Shown here: piece by piece, positions 1-13,900 of the stretch
Position numbering within the stretch: the first letter of the stretch is position 1
Layout of the letters: the number at the start of each line of letters is the position of its first letter
NCBI RefSeq assembly: GCF_000275845.1
Contig: NW_006766905.1
Span: 125,956-174,206, forward strand
From: Dichomitus squalens LYAD-421 SS1
Taxonomy: Eukaryota; Basidiomycota; Agaricomycetes; Polyporales; Polyporaceae
Length of the DNA: 48,251 nucleotides
Reading direction: 5' to 3'
The notes under the pieces: model-generated
Database searches by the model: none
What the model saw: only the letters and a program-made list of their open reading frames with translations
Told to the model about the DNA's origin: nothing
Translations under genes and position numbers: made by a program

Positions 1-2157
1 CAAAGCTTACTGATGCAGAGGTTGGTGCTGAGAAGCGAAGCAACCAGAGGTGACACAGCAAGAGATGTGAAGAGGTGTATTCCCTAGACTAGAAGGGGCA
101 GTAGAAGGTAGGGCTGCTAGCTACCTACAGAGGAGATGGGGGATCGACAAGAAGATCAAGTCTGAGGTTCCCTGCCTCAGACTCCCTACTATATATACTA
201 ATACAACGGTGCACAGACCAGGTACCTATTGACCATCGTTTGGTCAGAGTTCTCTGCCTCATGTCCTACCCTCTGACCTGCCTCATGGTGACCTTACGAC
301 TAATACCTGAGTCGTGCCGAGTCCGGACTCCTTCCAATGAGTAAGCGTTCCTGCTGTCACATCAGTCACCTGCCAGTGAGTGAGGATGGGCGCTCCTGGC
401 CGTCACAAGGTCTGGGGTTCGATCCTGGCCCCTCCACTTTCCGATACGAGTTGTCCGTGGTCAAGGAGGTTGTCCGTGCCCCACAGCGGGAGATAACAGA
501 CCCGGGTGAGTAACAGATGGCTTAGAGACTTACTATCTGTCTGTAAGCCCAGCCAGTGAGGCGACCGAAAACTCGGATGCCCACCTACCTTACAGGAGAA
601 GAGTTCTAGTGGTTGACTTACCTATACCAAGTGAATACCGATGCATACATGCACGTCAATGACCTACTGTGACTTTCTTAGGCTAGCTACATAGAGAGAG
701 AAATCAGAGGAGGGAAGAGGGAGATAGACATAGGCAAGATGAGAGTGGGAGGAAGATGAGTTGGGGCGATCCACGTCCTGGGACCAAGCTATTTATGCCG
801 AGCACGGACTCGGACATGTCATCGCAGCCAAGTGGCGTCGGCGTGTAAGCTGCACGGCGCCTTATTCGAGACAACATTGTAGGCCAGGAGACGTTGTGGC
901 TGATGCCATGGCTTGCCAGGTTCCTTCTGGCAAGCAACAACCTGTTAGGACTTCGACATCCGATAGACGAGCGCCGGCCACTGCTTGCCGGGATTCGCCG
1001 GTATGGCCATGCTCGGCCATAGGATGCGCCATTTGCTGATGCATAGGCTTGGATCTAAGGTGTACCATGTATCCCGACACAATTGTGATCATGAGACTGT
1101 GCTCACCGTGCACTACTCCTGGCCCTCAATTGTAAGTCTACTGACCTGCCAAGATCGACGAAGAGCCAGTTCGTCTCGCCCCATTTTCATCAAGAGCTGG
1201 AATACTGAAACTCACCGCAGAATTGACCACATTCTGTTGACGCGAAGCTGAGCGCTGCCGCACGGGAAGCGCGGACGCCCCGGGACGTGGTCTGTGCGCC
1301 TTGACCCTGTCACGGGAACTACCATGGGCGCTAATCGGCAGGCAACCCAATTCCTCAATGCAGCTTCCTCATAAGTATCCGATTTGCTCCTGCCTCTGTG
1401 TTGGTCCCTCGCATACGTTATTGAACTCTGAGATATAGATCAGCACCAGAAATGACTGCGTCATTTAGAACCTCTCCTGTTTGCCGGTCTAGATCACCAA
1501 CGAAGTTTCACGCCACGCACGCAAGCAAGCAGTCCTCACCGTAGCTGCCATGGAGCGTGCTTTTGCCCCACGAATTGGAGTTCGTGCATGACGCTCTCCT
1601 CGAATATCGCTTCTTCTTACGTGATCGAAGTCCACGTTTGGGCTTGTGGGGAGCAATATCAAGGTGTGTTCCGATGCCGTCTTCTTGCGCAGATGGATTT
1701 GCTAATTCTCGCATCCGCTTGCCGTGTCGTTGTTGCTACTGCATGGTTTCTACCACGTTCTCAAAGCCAGACCGATGTTAGCTTCTTCCAGGTTCTCTTC
1801 TCCAGTGATGCGAGCGATACGCATAGGCGTTTGAACACGACATCGGACTCCGATACCATCTTCTTTTACCTTGAGCGGTCGATCTCCTGGCTTTCCGATA
1901 CGTATTATGTTTGGGGTACGTACCCATGAAGCAACGCATTGATCGCCTTCTGGTAAGTCAGAACCGCTCACCCAGCGAACGTCGCTGCGTGGTTCTATTT
2001 CTGCTGTCCTCGTGACTACATGTCGCTCCCGAAGCGGGCCTCGCCTTGTGCCTGGGAAAAGAAGACTGGGTCGCACGACGCATCCGACATTGAACCCGGT
2101 GGGTCCTTGGCTTACGGCTCCCCACGGTCGCTGCGCGACTTGCGCCGGCGCAACCAC
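1..2157. other. Intergenic region, no recognisable gene
   Basis: I find no open frame with recognisable protein features on either strand; the frames present are short and of random composition. The first 700 bases contain a TATA-like stretch near 190-205 and a sequence at 416-425 that resembles a tRNA B-box, but neither belongs to a structure I can define. The right edge runs into the promoter of the dioxygenase gene. Confidence 0.5.
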
Positions 2158-2165
2158 TATATAAG
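2158..2165 (+). promoter_or_regulatory. TATA box of the dioxygenase gene
   Basis: A clear TATATAAG element lies about 116 bases before the ATG at 2281, a normal distance for a fungal RNA polymerase II promoter. The leader that follows is moderately pyrimidine-rich. The assignment is inferred from sequence and position only. Confidence 0.6.
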
Positions 2166-2280
2166 GCGACGATCATCATTGACTTGGAACGCCATTGGAA
2201 CGGACCTTGCTCCTCTGTTCGTTCATTGATTCCCTCTATTACGCCAGCTAGTCTTCGTTGTCCCGAGTTACTGACGAACG

Positions 2281-3696
2281 ATGCCGGGTCTATTGGGCTT
2301 CCCGCCATTCCCTGAGGACGTGCCGACGCACCCATTACTCATTGTGGACTATCAGCTCATACTCAACCGAGACGAAGCGGAGATCGATAAGCTGTGGAAG
2401 GCGGCCACAGAGCTTGGCTTCTGGTAGTGAGTATAACATTCCTGCGCCTATTCGCCGTGAACCTCAGTACACCATCCCTTCGGACAGTTTAAAGAACCAC
2501 GGTGTCGATGAGGACGCCAACGAGATGTTTGAGATGGGCGCGGAGACGATGCGCCTCTCTCTGGAGGAGAAGATGAAGTATGAGCAGGGGGACGAAGGGT
2601 CTTCCTTCGGGTGCGAAGGCCAAATCCGGGGATACGTTTACCCTTCGCTCATTACAACGCCTATGCACAGGTACAAAGCCGCTGGCGCCAACGCGACAGA
2701 CGAAAACGGGGCTCTCGACACTGTCGAGTTCATCAATGTCGCCAAAGATGATGCGCTCGCCTGGCCGGGCAAAGTCCACCGCGAGTATCCCTCGACCGTC
2801 AACGCACGCATGGAGTCTACAATCAAGCCCTTCGTCCAGAAGTCATTAGACGTGAACTACACCCTCCTGGACGTGCTGAACGACAGGCTGGGGCTTCCAA
2901 AGGGCACGCTTGCGAAGCAGCATCCGCTTGAGGAGCCGAGCGGAAGTGAGGCGAGGTGTATCAAGAATCCGCCGAAGCCTGGGGGAATCACAGAGGAACA
3001 AGCGGCCATCGGGGCGCATACAGACTTCGGGTCTTTGGTGCGTCACCCGAGGGTCTCTGGATGGATGTAGCACTAACCTTCCATTACAGTCGTTCTTGCA
3101 CAACCGTCTTGGCGGGCTCCAGGTATTGGTGCCAGGTACGGACGATTGGCAGTATGTGAAGGCACGTCTGCGACCTCTTTCGCGGGAGTCCCACGTTGGC
3201 TAATCATGAATAACCTTCCTAGCCTATCCCGGGACACGCTATCTGCAACCTCGGAGACGCCATGACCATCTTCAGCGGCGGTATCTTGCGCTCGAATTTA
3301 CACCGCGTTGTGTAAGTGCCGCTTTCCTTACAGTACGCATACGCTCTGATGTCACCATCTAGCCCTCCACCGAAGGAACAAGGGAAGTACGAACGTTGGT
3401 CACTTGTCTTCTTTACGCGGCCGGGGAACTCTGTACTACTGCGTCCCTTGTCCGACGAGAGCCCCATGATCGCTGAGGCAATCGCGAAGCTCCCGTCTGG
3501 CAAATACAATACCGGCGCGACCGCAAAGGATTGGTTTGCGAGGCGAATTAGGAACCAGAGGATCAAGAACAGGACGGTATGTCATGTTTGAGTCATGATT
3601 GTCGATGACACTCATCTGTCGTCATCTGATGCCACATAGGGCCCAGAAACGTGGCGGAGCAGCAGGGGTACAGAACACAAGCCCTCAGCATACTAG
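2281..3696 (+). CDS. 2-oxoglutarate/Fe(II)-dependent dioxygenase, isopenicillin N synthase-like family
   Basis: Six exons (2281-2426, 2488-3037, 3090-3161, 3223-3311, 3363-3576, 3640-3696) give a 375-residue protein, a usual length for this family of non-haem iron oxygenases, which couple 2-oxoglutarate decarboxylation to oxidation of a small substrate. The N-terminal domain starts with MPGLLGFPPFP and includes the LGFWYLKNHGV motif. The C-terminal jelly-roll domain carries the iron triad: HTD (H226, D228) and H283 in LRSNLHRVV. R297 of the RWS motif is the expected 2-oxoglutarate anchor. All key residues are present, so the enzyme looks functional. The third intron (3162-3222) starts with GC rather than GT; the reading WQYVK-PIPGHA across it is required by the family pattern. 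A CACTAAC-type branch sequence sits in intron 2. The substrate cannot be told from sequence; fungal relatives act in secondary metabolism or nucleobase oxidation. A decayed relative lies at about 44990-45200. Confidence 0.93.
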
Positions 3697-6600
3697 GATG
3701 TCTCTGGTCAATGCCGCATGGTTTGTACGATACTTGAAGAATATAGCAGAAACGCCCCCAAGACCCACGAGCGTAGCACAACTTGTTGCCGACGTTTCCA
3801 ACCCTGCGCCCTGCGTACTCCGTCTCGCTGATGGTTTCTTGTAATGAGTATTTCGCGCTTGTCGCCGGATGCCTTTACGCCAACGATTGTCTTGGGGGGC
3901 CCTACTTGCGACTTACCATCACGTGACGTGAGGCTCTTGACTGATGTTATAATACCCACCACCACGATTGCCGGGGAGTACATCCGATGCCACGAGGGTT
4001 TAGACGATCTTCATCCTTCAGGCTGAACTACGGTCTAGACAGGGCGAGAACATGAGGACTACGATGGCGTCGGATGCCTCGAGCTACGTCGTGGTTGTCC
4101 TTGGTGATTCATCCTTCGTGCCGAGAAACTCTCTCAGGGTCCTGAGTCGACTCCGCCTCCCCCTTTCAAGAAGTGTGGTGTAGCATAGGGAATCATCGGG
4201 ACGTAGAGCGTGAGGATGTCAGGGCGAATCGTGTAATGGACAAGAGCCACGCGGTACAACCCTGAGTGAACTGGTTGTCTCATTCACGCTACTTCCATGC
4301 CGTGTAGTGAATCGTTTGCGACAGATGAAACCCCTATCAAGCACATGGTGCATCGGTGTTAATTGTGTAAAGCAGAGCCACTCTCCGGCTGCGGGTGCAG
4401 AAAAATCTAAAGGCACTGATTTGAGCGTTGAGCGCAGAAAGAGCGATATAGTGGGTGCACGGACCGGTCTGGTTTGACTGTCATCCCAAAGGTACGATGC
4501 CAAATGTTCGCTTCTCCGGGTCTTTTCAAATCAAATGCCACGATTGGGCTGGCGGGCGACACTATCAGGAACTTGAAGGCATCTATGTTGAGCGATCAGA
4601 CGACAGAAATAGCTACGTTTTTTGGGTATTGAATAAGTCTCACAATTGTCCGTCAGATACAGGCACACTGGGTGTATGAGGCAGTGGTTTTTATACAGGG
4701 ATCTTGCCAGCGCTGAACACTTCCAGGACTTGGGAAACGGGGTACCCTAGAGGAAGGCACTGCCTCATGGGCGGCACCACCGGTTAGCTTCTGGAAGTCG
4801 TTTGTAATGTCCGAGAAAAAACTACACCTGAGATACAGCCCGAGTACCATTAGCAGGGATATTGCGGCGCTGGATTAGGGCGAACAGTCACCCGGGTCGA
4901 CGGGAAAGGAGGTCTATACCGTAGAGACTACAACGAGGTCTGCAGACCCGAGGGTTATTCGCCCTTGCAGGTACGCAGACCTCTCCTATACCAGGTCAGT
5001 GCTATCTTCGATGAGAGTCAAATGTCCGACGATTGTAAAACTTTGCTTGCATTTCTACTGCGGCCCTGAACGTGGCCACGACCGTTCGTAGAACTCCAAG
5101 ATCACGATTGTACATCCAAGTCATCATAGATGACAGGTTGTAGATGTGTACGAACCGGGGCAGAAATTACCGCGTAGCCTTCAAGCCACTGGACATATTG
5201 CTGTGAAAAGTTCAACGGTGATGGGTTGTCCGTGACATCGACGCCTAGATAGAATGTCACACACTGGAGCTGATCCACGTGTCTGAGAAAGAAAATGAGC
5301 GGCAGGCTGCAAAACGACGCGGGTACTACAGTGCGCTAAAGCCTCCCGCCCGGACTTCTCGACCTGTTCCTCCGGTACCGGAAGCTACGTATACGAGGTG
5401 AAGTACCGAAGTTTTCGGAATGGCGCCTGTTGATGATGCCATGCATGACTCCAAGACGCAGTGCATCGTCTTCTAGTAACTAACGGTTGCAATCAGTGAC
5501 AACTCTTGTCGACGCAGGTCCCTCTCAGGCATCGCTCGACGGCATTGGAGGATCCTCTCGCAGTTATGTACCAAACGAGAGATCTTGGCAGTAATGACGA
5601 GATCTACCACTCTTCTCCGAGTCACTGTAGGCCTGGTGAGTGGTCTCTTTTTTTCCTTGGCACTACAGTTGTTCGACGTCTTCCAATCTGACTAGATGAC
5701 CGTGCACGTCGGATGCTCACGAGTCATCCGCATCCGTCGGATATTAGTCCTAGATGAGATGCATCGATGTATTCAAGACTCCATCACTCCTGTGAGTGGC
5801 AATCACGTGGAAAGCCATCCGTTACCACCGTTACGAAACTTTCTGGAAGTGCGTGCAGTGACTACTCAGCATTCCGACGCGGTCCCAATAGCCCAATTTT
5901 ACGAGACTCGGGCACCCCCTCTAAGCTGCCAGCCTTCCAGGCGATGTCGAAAGACAATTTGACCGGTTGACACATGATGGCACAGTATTGAGTGCGGCGA
6001 GATCTCGCTAATGGTTATTCTGCTTGGTTCTCCTCTCCAGGACCGTTGAAAATATCGGATCAAGGCTATCTACCCTCAGAATCAATCGACGGCCTCTGGT
6101 ATGTGTCTTCAGATATGATAATGAGGTTATAATTGCTCAGTTTGTTCTCACACATTACTACCGGGATAACATCTTGCGTTGCTAGAATCTTGTACACGTG
6201 AACCTTGCGAGCTTGAAGTGGCATCCGCTCGTCCTTGAGTGCTCGTCACACTCTTTTACAAAATGGATACTCTCAACCATTCGCTCAGGTCCAAGTCGTT
6301 ATCAGGTGTACCCCTATTAATATCTTCCCGTGGGTTCTTGGGAGCCTCATGTCAGGCCAATGTATGGAACAGGCGGTAATCCGCTGAGTTCGCGGTCCAT
6401 GGCGTGATACTTCTGAACGCCTCAAGGCACATTGATACCAGGTACAGCGCTGAAAGCCACACAGGGAGGGTGTGCATGGCCATAGTGCTGCGTACAGACG
6501 AGCTGTTCATGGCAGTTGTATAGACAACTGACCCCGACCGCTTGGTAGAGCCGCTGCGGTACGTACCTACGCGTCTTCGAGGTGCATCTGGCAGGTCTTT

Positions 6601-9600
6601 GATCCCGTGGTTCCATTGAACATTTGATATACCCAGCACCGCCATACCTTTGCCTCATAGGAAAGTTATTTCCGGTGCGTTTTGCATGATATTCCAGCCT
6701 AGACCGCATACCAATATAGTCCCACAACATCTGAGATCGCATTCGAGGCGCGTCACAGCGACTTGAACATTCATATCACACAGTTAGGCCCGCAGTCGCA
6801 AATTCCTACTGAGGGCCGGGTGTAGCTTCAAGTTCCGCAGGCTCCTTCCCATCTCGGTTTTTCTAGAGAACGATCATGGAGCTAAGCAGGGCTACACTTA
6901 ACGTCCGTTGGTAGCGGTCCATGTACTACCGGGTGTCCCTGAAACTATCAGCCGATGCGGGCTGTATATTTCCCCTATGTAGAAGGCAGATCCGTCTTTC
7001 CCCCTCCGGTCCTCGACTCCTTGGAAGCCGCCCTTACAATCGCCGGTGTCTCCGAGACTCCGAACCACCACGTGCGAGACTGAGCCTGATTCGAGACTAC
7101 GAGAGCGCCGCTCGTACGAGGGTGACCATGGTGCTGTACAATCGGTGTGTAATGTTGCCATGATACTAGCCAAACCTGTCGAGCTGCGACCATGGGCCAT
7201 GGCTCAACAGTCGAATAAATCTGCTATTGATGGGGACGTAGCGAGGATTGGCGTGATGCCCACCCACTGAGGTGGGCGGCTTGACTGTGAGAAGGCGGTT
7301 ATTCATGTAGTAACCGAAATTGTATCCGCCAAAAGCTTTCCGACGAGACGCCTGCGGTGTCCGACTGCTTTCCGCTCATATCCTCGGATTTTCCGCAACG
7401 ACTCGTGGTCACATCATGTGTTGCGTAGACTGATACACACGATACCTGCTCTGACTTCTATGCACGTGATGACAGGCCTTCTGGTGAAGGCAGGGCATGC
7501 GTCATCAGTACGCAGTGAATTCCGGCGGGTCGAAATGCCTGTTCTGCAACTGCGTCGCTCCTAGCAGTGATGGTTGGCGAGAATTCAAACCAACGTAGCA
7601 AATTGGAAGGATCTGAAAACATTCAGTCGCGCGAGCGGCAGATCATGACCGGGATATGGCGAAAACGAATCCCTTGTTAACCGCGCGGCCAGTATTCCCG
7701 CCTTACAGAGTGCGAAGCTCCGCAAAGCGGCCGGCTACATTTGCGGCCTTGAACATAAATAACGTTGCGAACCGACCCGCGCCCTTCATGTGTTGTTAGG
7801 TTCGACTCAATGACCATGATATCTACTTGAGGTTCCCTTGAAGCCGCGTCCGGCACACTCCGAACCTCGGCCACTGTGCTGCGCATCCAGTCCCTCGCTG
7901 ATATCACAGAAGTTTGGTGTGTCGAACATACTCTGATGACGGGAAGTCTTCTCCTTCGTCTATATGCTGAAGAGTCAGCCCAGGATGGTATCTATCCTCC
8001 AGCCAAGGGATAGATTTGACCTGAGCGGACCTGTGTAGAACAACAGAACGTTCTTCACGCATCCAGCCTTCTATCCAACATGATGCTCCTGTCTATCCAA
8101 CTCCAGATGCTATGCAACACTGCTGACGCTTGCAAAGCTTATGGCGGATGGGCGTGATGACCCTTCGAATTCTGTCAGCCGAAGGCTCGCGCCAGGCGCG
8201 ACGCGGCACCTGGGGGACTGCCTTCCTATACGTCCCCTACACTTAGCAATACACGCGAACTGCACATGACATAACGAAACCACTTGCCCACAACATGCTG
8301 ACTGTGAATAAGGGTCCTACTAGAGGCCGACGCTGATTCGGGCAAGGATTCCAGCGATGGCCTGAGAGTGGTCAGCAATCCTACCGGGACACAGTCAAGT
8401 ACGGGTGATAATGTATCTACCACGTGGTGCTTGAATCGATTCCTGATGGCTAGCGTCGTCGATGTGTGCCCATGAGGTACGCTCTTCCTTCTCGTGGGCG
8501 GCGGTGCGCTATTGAAATGCGAACTTGTCACTACCACCGCCCTGTGTGCGATCACGAATAGAGTTGCTTCTCATACAGCGCGGGAGCATCCAAGTCGCCC
8601 GTGGCTGGCCGTCTTCTATCCTCCGATTGTACATCGGAGGATCGGCTTGCGGAGTGGTGTTGGGTGAGGAGAGCACAAACGAGGGCGCAGACTCGAGGCG
8701 CCCCCGGTATCTCAAGAGATGACCGGTATCTGTCACATGTCTGATCGTGAGAGCGCTGCGCAGGCCGAGATGCCTCTCCATTTCTCCTCTCAGACTGCCC
8801 GCCACCTCCCCAGCAATGGCGGTGAGTGCTCCCAGTACGTTTTGTGATTCCGCCGCATCATACCCATGCCTCGTATCGCAATCCAGCAGCTGTTTCGGCC
8901 ATGTACCAATGCACCGATGCTGTGCATGACTTCGCGATACGAGTATCACTCCCCACCGCAGGCCACAGCTCCAATAGACTGGTTCGCTATCGCGCTCGAG
9001 GCCCGCATGGGTGCCCACTGCTCCCGTTTGTATTGGTTGTCGGCATATCCCCTCATCGACTGTTTGTATCGAGTGATGTCTGAACATCGGACGCTGTGCT
9101 TACGCGCGAACGCATCGTTCGGATGACGCCCAGATTGTCAGATTGCCCAATGCCCCAGCCATGTGCGACAGGCTGCGTCTGCGTGTCGGTGTAGCGTCGA
9201 ACATTGTACGATTCTCCTTAGGTGGCATCGTAAGTAATCTTAGGTGTCCATTGAGTTCGTCAACGACTACCTCATCTGGTTCGAAGTGTGGGAGAAAGGC
9301 AGGCGCGGGAACATGCTGAATGCGAGCGTTTGCCTGAATTCTCCTTGTGGATAGGCTGACGAGGCTGTTCACCTACCCGCTCACACTCGGCCATTCCGAT
9401 GCGAATCTTCCACCCGCGAGTCTCGCAAATCCCAGAATATGTGGTCTGCGTCTACGCTCGCGCTACTGAGAGACAGGTGACTATTACAAGCTACCGATTC
9501 TCTCGTGCTGACGACAACGACACATTCCGCCCATTCTGACCGCCCGAGGTCGAGCCTTCCTGCTATGCTCTCACGGGCTCCGCCCGGATCCTTCGATCGC

Positions 9601-9700
9601 GGCCGAGTTGCCGTAATTGGAGACCAATCCTCCAGCCGCTCACAAGTGAGTGATCTACGATTGATGGTTCTACGGGAAGCGGCACTGCGTGCCATCTCTC
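3697..9700. other. Gene-poor region of about 6 kb, no recognisable gene
   Basis: I see no conserved motif, splice-consistent gene model, tRNA or clear transposon protein here. The longest frame (minus, 8509-9087, 192 codons) has no recognisable domain and no composition suggesting selection. The stretch could be old, degraded mobile-element sequence, but I could not identify any element. A CACGTG-type palindrome occurs near 3920. Confidence 0.5.
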
Positions 9701-9707
9701 TATATAA
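9701..9707 (+). promoter_or_regulatory. TATA box of the first C2H2 gene
   Basis: TATATAA lies about 103 bases before the ATG at 9810 and is followed by CT-rich leader sequence (CTTCTTCTC, CTCCATCTCTTCCC), as is common in highly regulated fungal genes. Inferred from position and sequence. Confidence 0.6.
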
Positions 9708-9809
9708 CACCTTCTTCTCGGGCCCACTGAGCTCAGCTACTTGCTCCATCTCTTCCCTAGCGGCCTACATCTTTCCCTCACTATACTGGGCCGCCCTCTA
9801 GCTATAGCC

Positions 9810-10958
9810 ATGCCGAAGACCGACACAGAGTCCCGCCCCACGCTGCCCAGTATCCAGGATTTACTGTCTGGTGCGTTTTGCCCTCTTTGAACTCACTCTT
9901 CACCTGCGCATAACTAACTTGAGTCTCATAAGATCTGGAGTTTGACAAGCTCCGTTTGCAATCCGTAGACAAACGGTCAAGAGTGACCTCAATGGTGAAT
10001 CTTACGTCGTCGCATCCACAAGTAAGCCTTGCGTTGATGCTTTAGCCCTGATTCGCCACAACTCTGATTGACAATCTGGCAGGTTCACGATGCAGAACTT
10101 CACTCGCGCAATGCGCCATCACCCAGGCAGCACCGCCAATTCCGCTCTGGATCCCCACACTCCCCTAAAATCCAGCGCGCCGTCACAGCTCGCGGTGCTC
10201 CATACACGAACATCCACCCGATATCCTCGCCCCCCCACGCAGATATTGCAGGGAAGGCGTTCGAGGACCATCTCCCTGGTATCCGCAATGCGCGCCTCAT
10301 CAAGGCCTATCCCCCACACGCTCTGAGTTCTGGTCGTAGTCCTAGCGCATCTCAAATTCTCGCTGGGTTGGATCTCCCCACATATGTCCTTTCCCCCGAT
10401 CAGTGTCCACCCGACGATGACCGAAGGCATGGCTGCGGCATCTGTCACCGAAGATTCAATAGGCCCAGCAGCTTGATGATTCACATGAACTCGCACACCG
10501 GAGCCCAGCGTATGTCACTGAATGACTCACTCGTGACTATCTGCTGACTATCTAGCGCAGCATTTGAATGTCCCTTCCCGGGTTGCACGCGTCGCTTCAG
10601 TGTCAACTCCAATATGCGGAGGCACTACAGGAACCACCGCGATGGTGCAGCTGTTCCTCCCCAAGTCCAGTCATACGTCCCTTCCTACTACCGTACCCCA
10701 GTACCGTCATGTTCCTACTACGGCGGCGCCAGCTGCTCTTCCTCTTCGCCCCCTTCTTCGCCGGCGCACACTGACCATGATCACTTCGACGCTGAAATCG
10801 AAAAGCCGGAGGACAATCGCTCCCTCGGGCGGATTCGATCGCGCTCGGACGCGCTTCCTGCCGCTCATGACCGCCCGGCGTCGCGACCGCGCTCCTGCAC
10901 TTTTACCGGCTGCAACTGCAGCGAGGCCCCCGGCGCGCTTCGCCCCACATTTCAATAG
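9810..10958 (+). CDS. C2H2 zinc-finger protein, two fingers (paralogue 1)
   Basis: Four exons (9810-9870, 9933-10021, 10083-10509, 10561-10958) encode 324 residues. The first intron has a TAACTAAC branch-like sequence. Residues 1-160 are polar and Pro/Ser-rich, probably disordered. Finger 1 is C168-x2-C171-x12-H184-x3-H188 with core RRFNRPSSL; finger 2 is C196-x4-C201-x12-H214-x3-H218 with core FSVNSNMRRHYRNH. The linker HTGAQPFEC is close to the canonical TGEKP-type linker, which indicates sequence-specific DNA binding in the nucleus. A Ser-rich stretch follows, then a short C-terminal Cys motif (C305-x3-G-C310-x-C312-S) ending in LRPTFQ. Intron 3 is phase 1 and falls between the two fingers exactly as in the paralogue at 27887. 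Related C2H2 proteins are widespread in mushroom-forming fungi and some control development, but I cannot assign a specific orthologue or target. Confidence 0.91.
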
Positions 10959-13900
10959 GGAGCCTCCGCCCTCCTATCACCCGGTTGCCCCTGAGCGTGC
11001 CCGAGGTTCTTGGGCGCTGTGAGAAGCAGGAAGTCTCACGGCAGTGGCTCGTGGGCGTCGCAGAACGCCGCGGAAGAAGAAAGGAAGATAAATCGAACCC
11101 CTCGTACTTTATCTGACTCGGGTTGCACCGCAGTCTTAGTTCGCTACACGTTCCTTCTTTCAGTTGAATTATCCCGATCGCTAACTGTATCATGCACTCC
11201 AAAGTTGTATCTTGCTGCTAGGTTTACACCGCTTTGCTCTCGCTTTCGTCCGTACTAGCTCCTACTATGTCATAGGTCATCGCGCAAGCTCCCATCCAGT
11301 CCGTCCGAGCCCATGCATTGTAGTCGAGGATACAAGCTGTGCTACATGAATGCTAAACTTGATTATCAAGTAGATGGAGAAGGCAGCCGAGTACAATCTA
11401 GAACCATGCTGCCTTGAGTGCCGAGATATCAGTAGGTCTCTAGGCTGGTCTCACGAAGCATAGCCAGAGAGAAGACTCGACATGATCGCCCCAAAGCAAA
11501 GACGATTGCTAAATGCGGTTTGGCAGCTGCTCGCTTCGTTTCACTTCGCACGACGTTCGAGGCACCACAAGCCTTTACTTTACTAAGTCAGCGGCTTGTC
11601 ATAGTAGATCACATATGATGTATGCGTACAGTGGTTGTCCACGGAGAAGGAGCCCTTGATTGAACGGATAGGGTAACATCTATGATCGTTTCTGATCAAT
11701 GTCATGTTGGCAAGCTGGGAACTACGGAGTTTAGCGGTCGGCCTCGAGTATCTCACAACAGCGGGAATATAGAGGAAGACGAAGCTTGGGTACTTCAGCC
11801 TGAGAGCTACATCACGTTGTCCCCTTCGTGTTGGTGTGGGGGTCACTGATTACACATGTAAAATGCGTTCCTGCACGAGAATCTGAGAGGGTTAGCGAAC
11901 TTGCAGCACTCGCTAGAGAAGCGGCCTGATAGCCCCCCCGGATATATGAATGGAGGACTCGAAGCCAACAGTGACACCGGTCACCTCCACACCTGATTGC
12001 CCCATCTCAAGCGAGCCAGATACCTAGAGAAAAACGCCTGTGGGTTAGTCGGTGCATATCTTTTGAGTAACTTCTGAGCTTGATCCTCGTCAGGAAGCAA
12101 GACTCTCGTGGAGAAGAGAAGCATTGAACCCACATGGCGTCCGATCGAGGCCATCTGGGATTGACTTTGTGAGGTTTGAAGGACGTACCAGGCATATAAA
12201 TTCCCACGTAAGCCACGTCGGATAGATCCTGACTGATTGTGGGGTACGCTGTTCTGATTATTTCGCTACCATCTATCTGCCATGTCAGCTCAACTCTCAC
12301 CATGAGCGGTGTCACCAGTCATGGCCAATTGACGGTGACTTTTACATGAACTGTATGTATAGTGTGAGTAACGAGAGCTTACGCAGCAATGGACGCTTAC
12401 CCCGCGCACCGGGATGCAAAAGCTGTTACTCGGCTGGGGATTGATGGTGAAGTGCACTGAAACGTCCGGGGTGAATATGTGAGTACCTCTAGGGGCGCGT
12501 GTGATGCGGAGTTTGAAGAATGCGCAATGTGGCAGTGTGGAGTTGCCACTACCAGAACTCGGGATAGTCCGAAGTGCCGACTGGCGGCCACCCAGCTCAG
12601 GAATTCGAGACCATACGGCTGTCTGCGTGGGTAAGTCAGCAAGCACCTTCTATACATGGAGTCTTGACACTCGAGCTCGTTTCCAGCCGTGCTAAGGGAG
12701 AATGATCAATGCGGAACAGAACCCTATTCAAGAATGCCGAAGGATGCAGCAGCTAATCGAGGTCGAAGATGTTCAACAAGTCATGGAGAGTAATGTCCCC
12801 GACTTGATACAGCTCCCGCTGTGCATCTCCCATGTCGAGACTTCGTGCGGGTTCTCACCTCTAGGGATGGTCTTGTGATGGTCCCGCCGAGCCTCACACG
12901 CCGTCCACTGCCGAAAAAATGACGGAACTTTCCAGTTAGTTGGATCGCGAGAGGATACATTCATCTTTCTCCTTCTAGTATGGGTAATGCGGACCATCGA
13001 ATCAAAGGTTCACATCGCCTCAGGGAAAGCCCCCTCGCGCTACTTAGTGATCGTGCGTCTTCACCCATCTAGGCAGGACATCGGAGTTTGTGTACTATAG
13101 CTTTGCCCGCCTCCAAATTGAGCAATAATGTTCCTTAAATAGGCCCCGAGACGGCGTTGAAGTGTCATGGCCGAATAAGAGCGACAGGCTGTTTCGTTGA
13201 CATTTGGCCATCCAGAACGGGACCGCTAAGTTCAGATGGTACACCTAATTGGCGGAGGAAGAGGTTCCCAAGTCAGAGAATGTGGAGCTCATGATAAGTA
13301 ATGTGACGCACGCACAAGCCATATCTCCGCAATGGCTCGGAACTATTTTCTGGTGGGACAACGCGGCCAAATCCCCTCTTTGGGTGAAACTTTTTGACTC
13401 CAGTTAGAAGCTGTGCTACGTGATCCCTAGGAAAGCCCAAGATATTGCGACTTGCACTGAAAGGGCTTCGTATATACACCAGTGTATAAGGACTTCTAGA
13501 AATGCTCCGCTAGATGAGAGTTGTGCCTATGAGTTTATCGGAATTGAGCGCAGCATGTTCCATTATAAAATCTCAAGCCAACAATTCAGGAGACGGTTGA
13601 GAAAAACTGGAGTAAATTTGTGCGGGGACATCTAATATCTCGATCGCGGCATCTGGTACAGGAACATGCCACAATCGGCCTTTCGGCCGGCAGTGACACA
13701 GTGTTGAGACGAAGGCAATCTTCACATCCATGCTACAGCAGTACGATTGCGTGGTAGTCTGGGTATTTAGCGTTCAAATTTACTGCCCGAGGAGCACATT
13801 AATGTGCTGACCTCTAGTATCCCATATCAATGGACGCTCGCCACAGCCCGGGCCGTCCTCGATACAATAGCTCCGTGATGGGATCTAGTTCTTTCAATTT

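Noticed and set aside
416..425. tRNA B-box-like GGTTCGATCC, possible tRNA gene or SINE head
   Set aside because: The flanking bases do not form a T-stem, and no A-box or acceptor stem is found at the right distance.
8509..9087. 192-codon minus-strand open frame
   Set aside because: No domain, no splice partners, composition like neighbouring non-coding frames.
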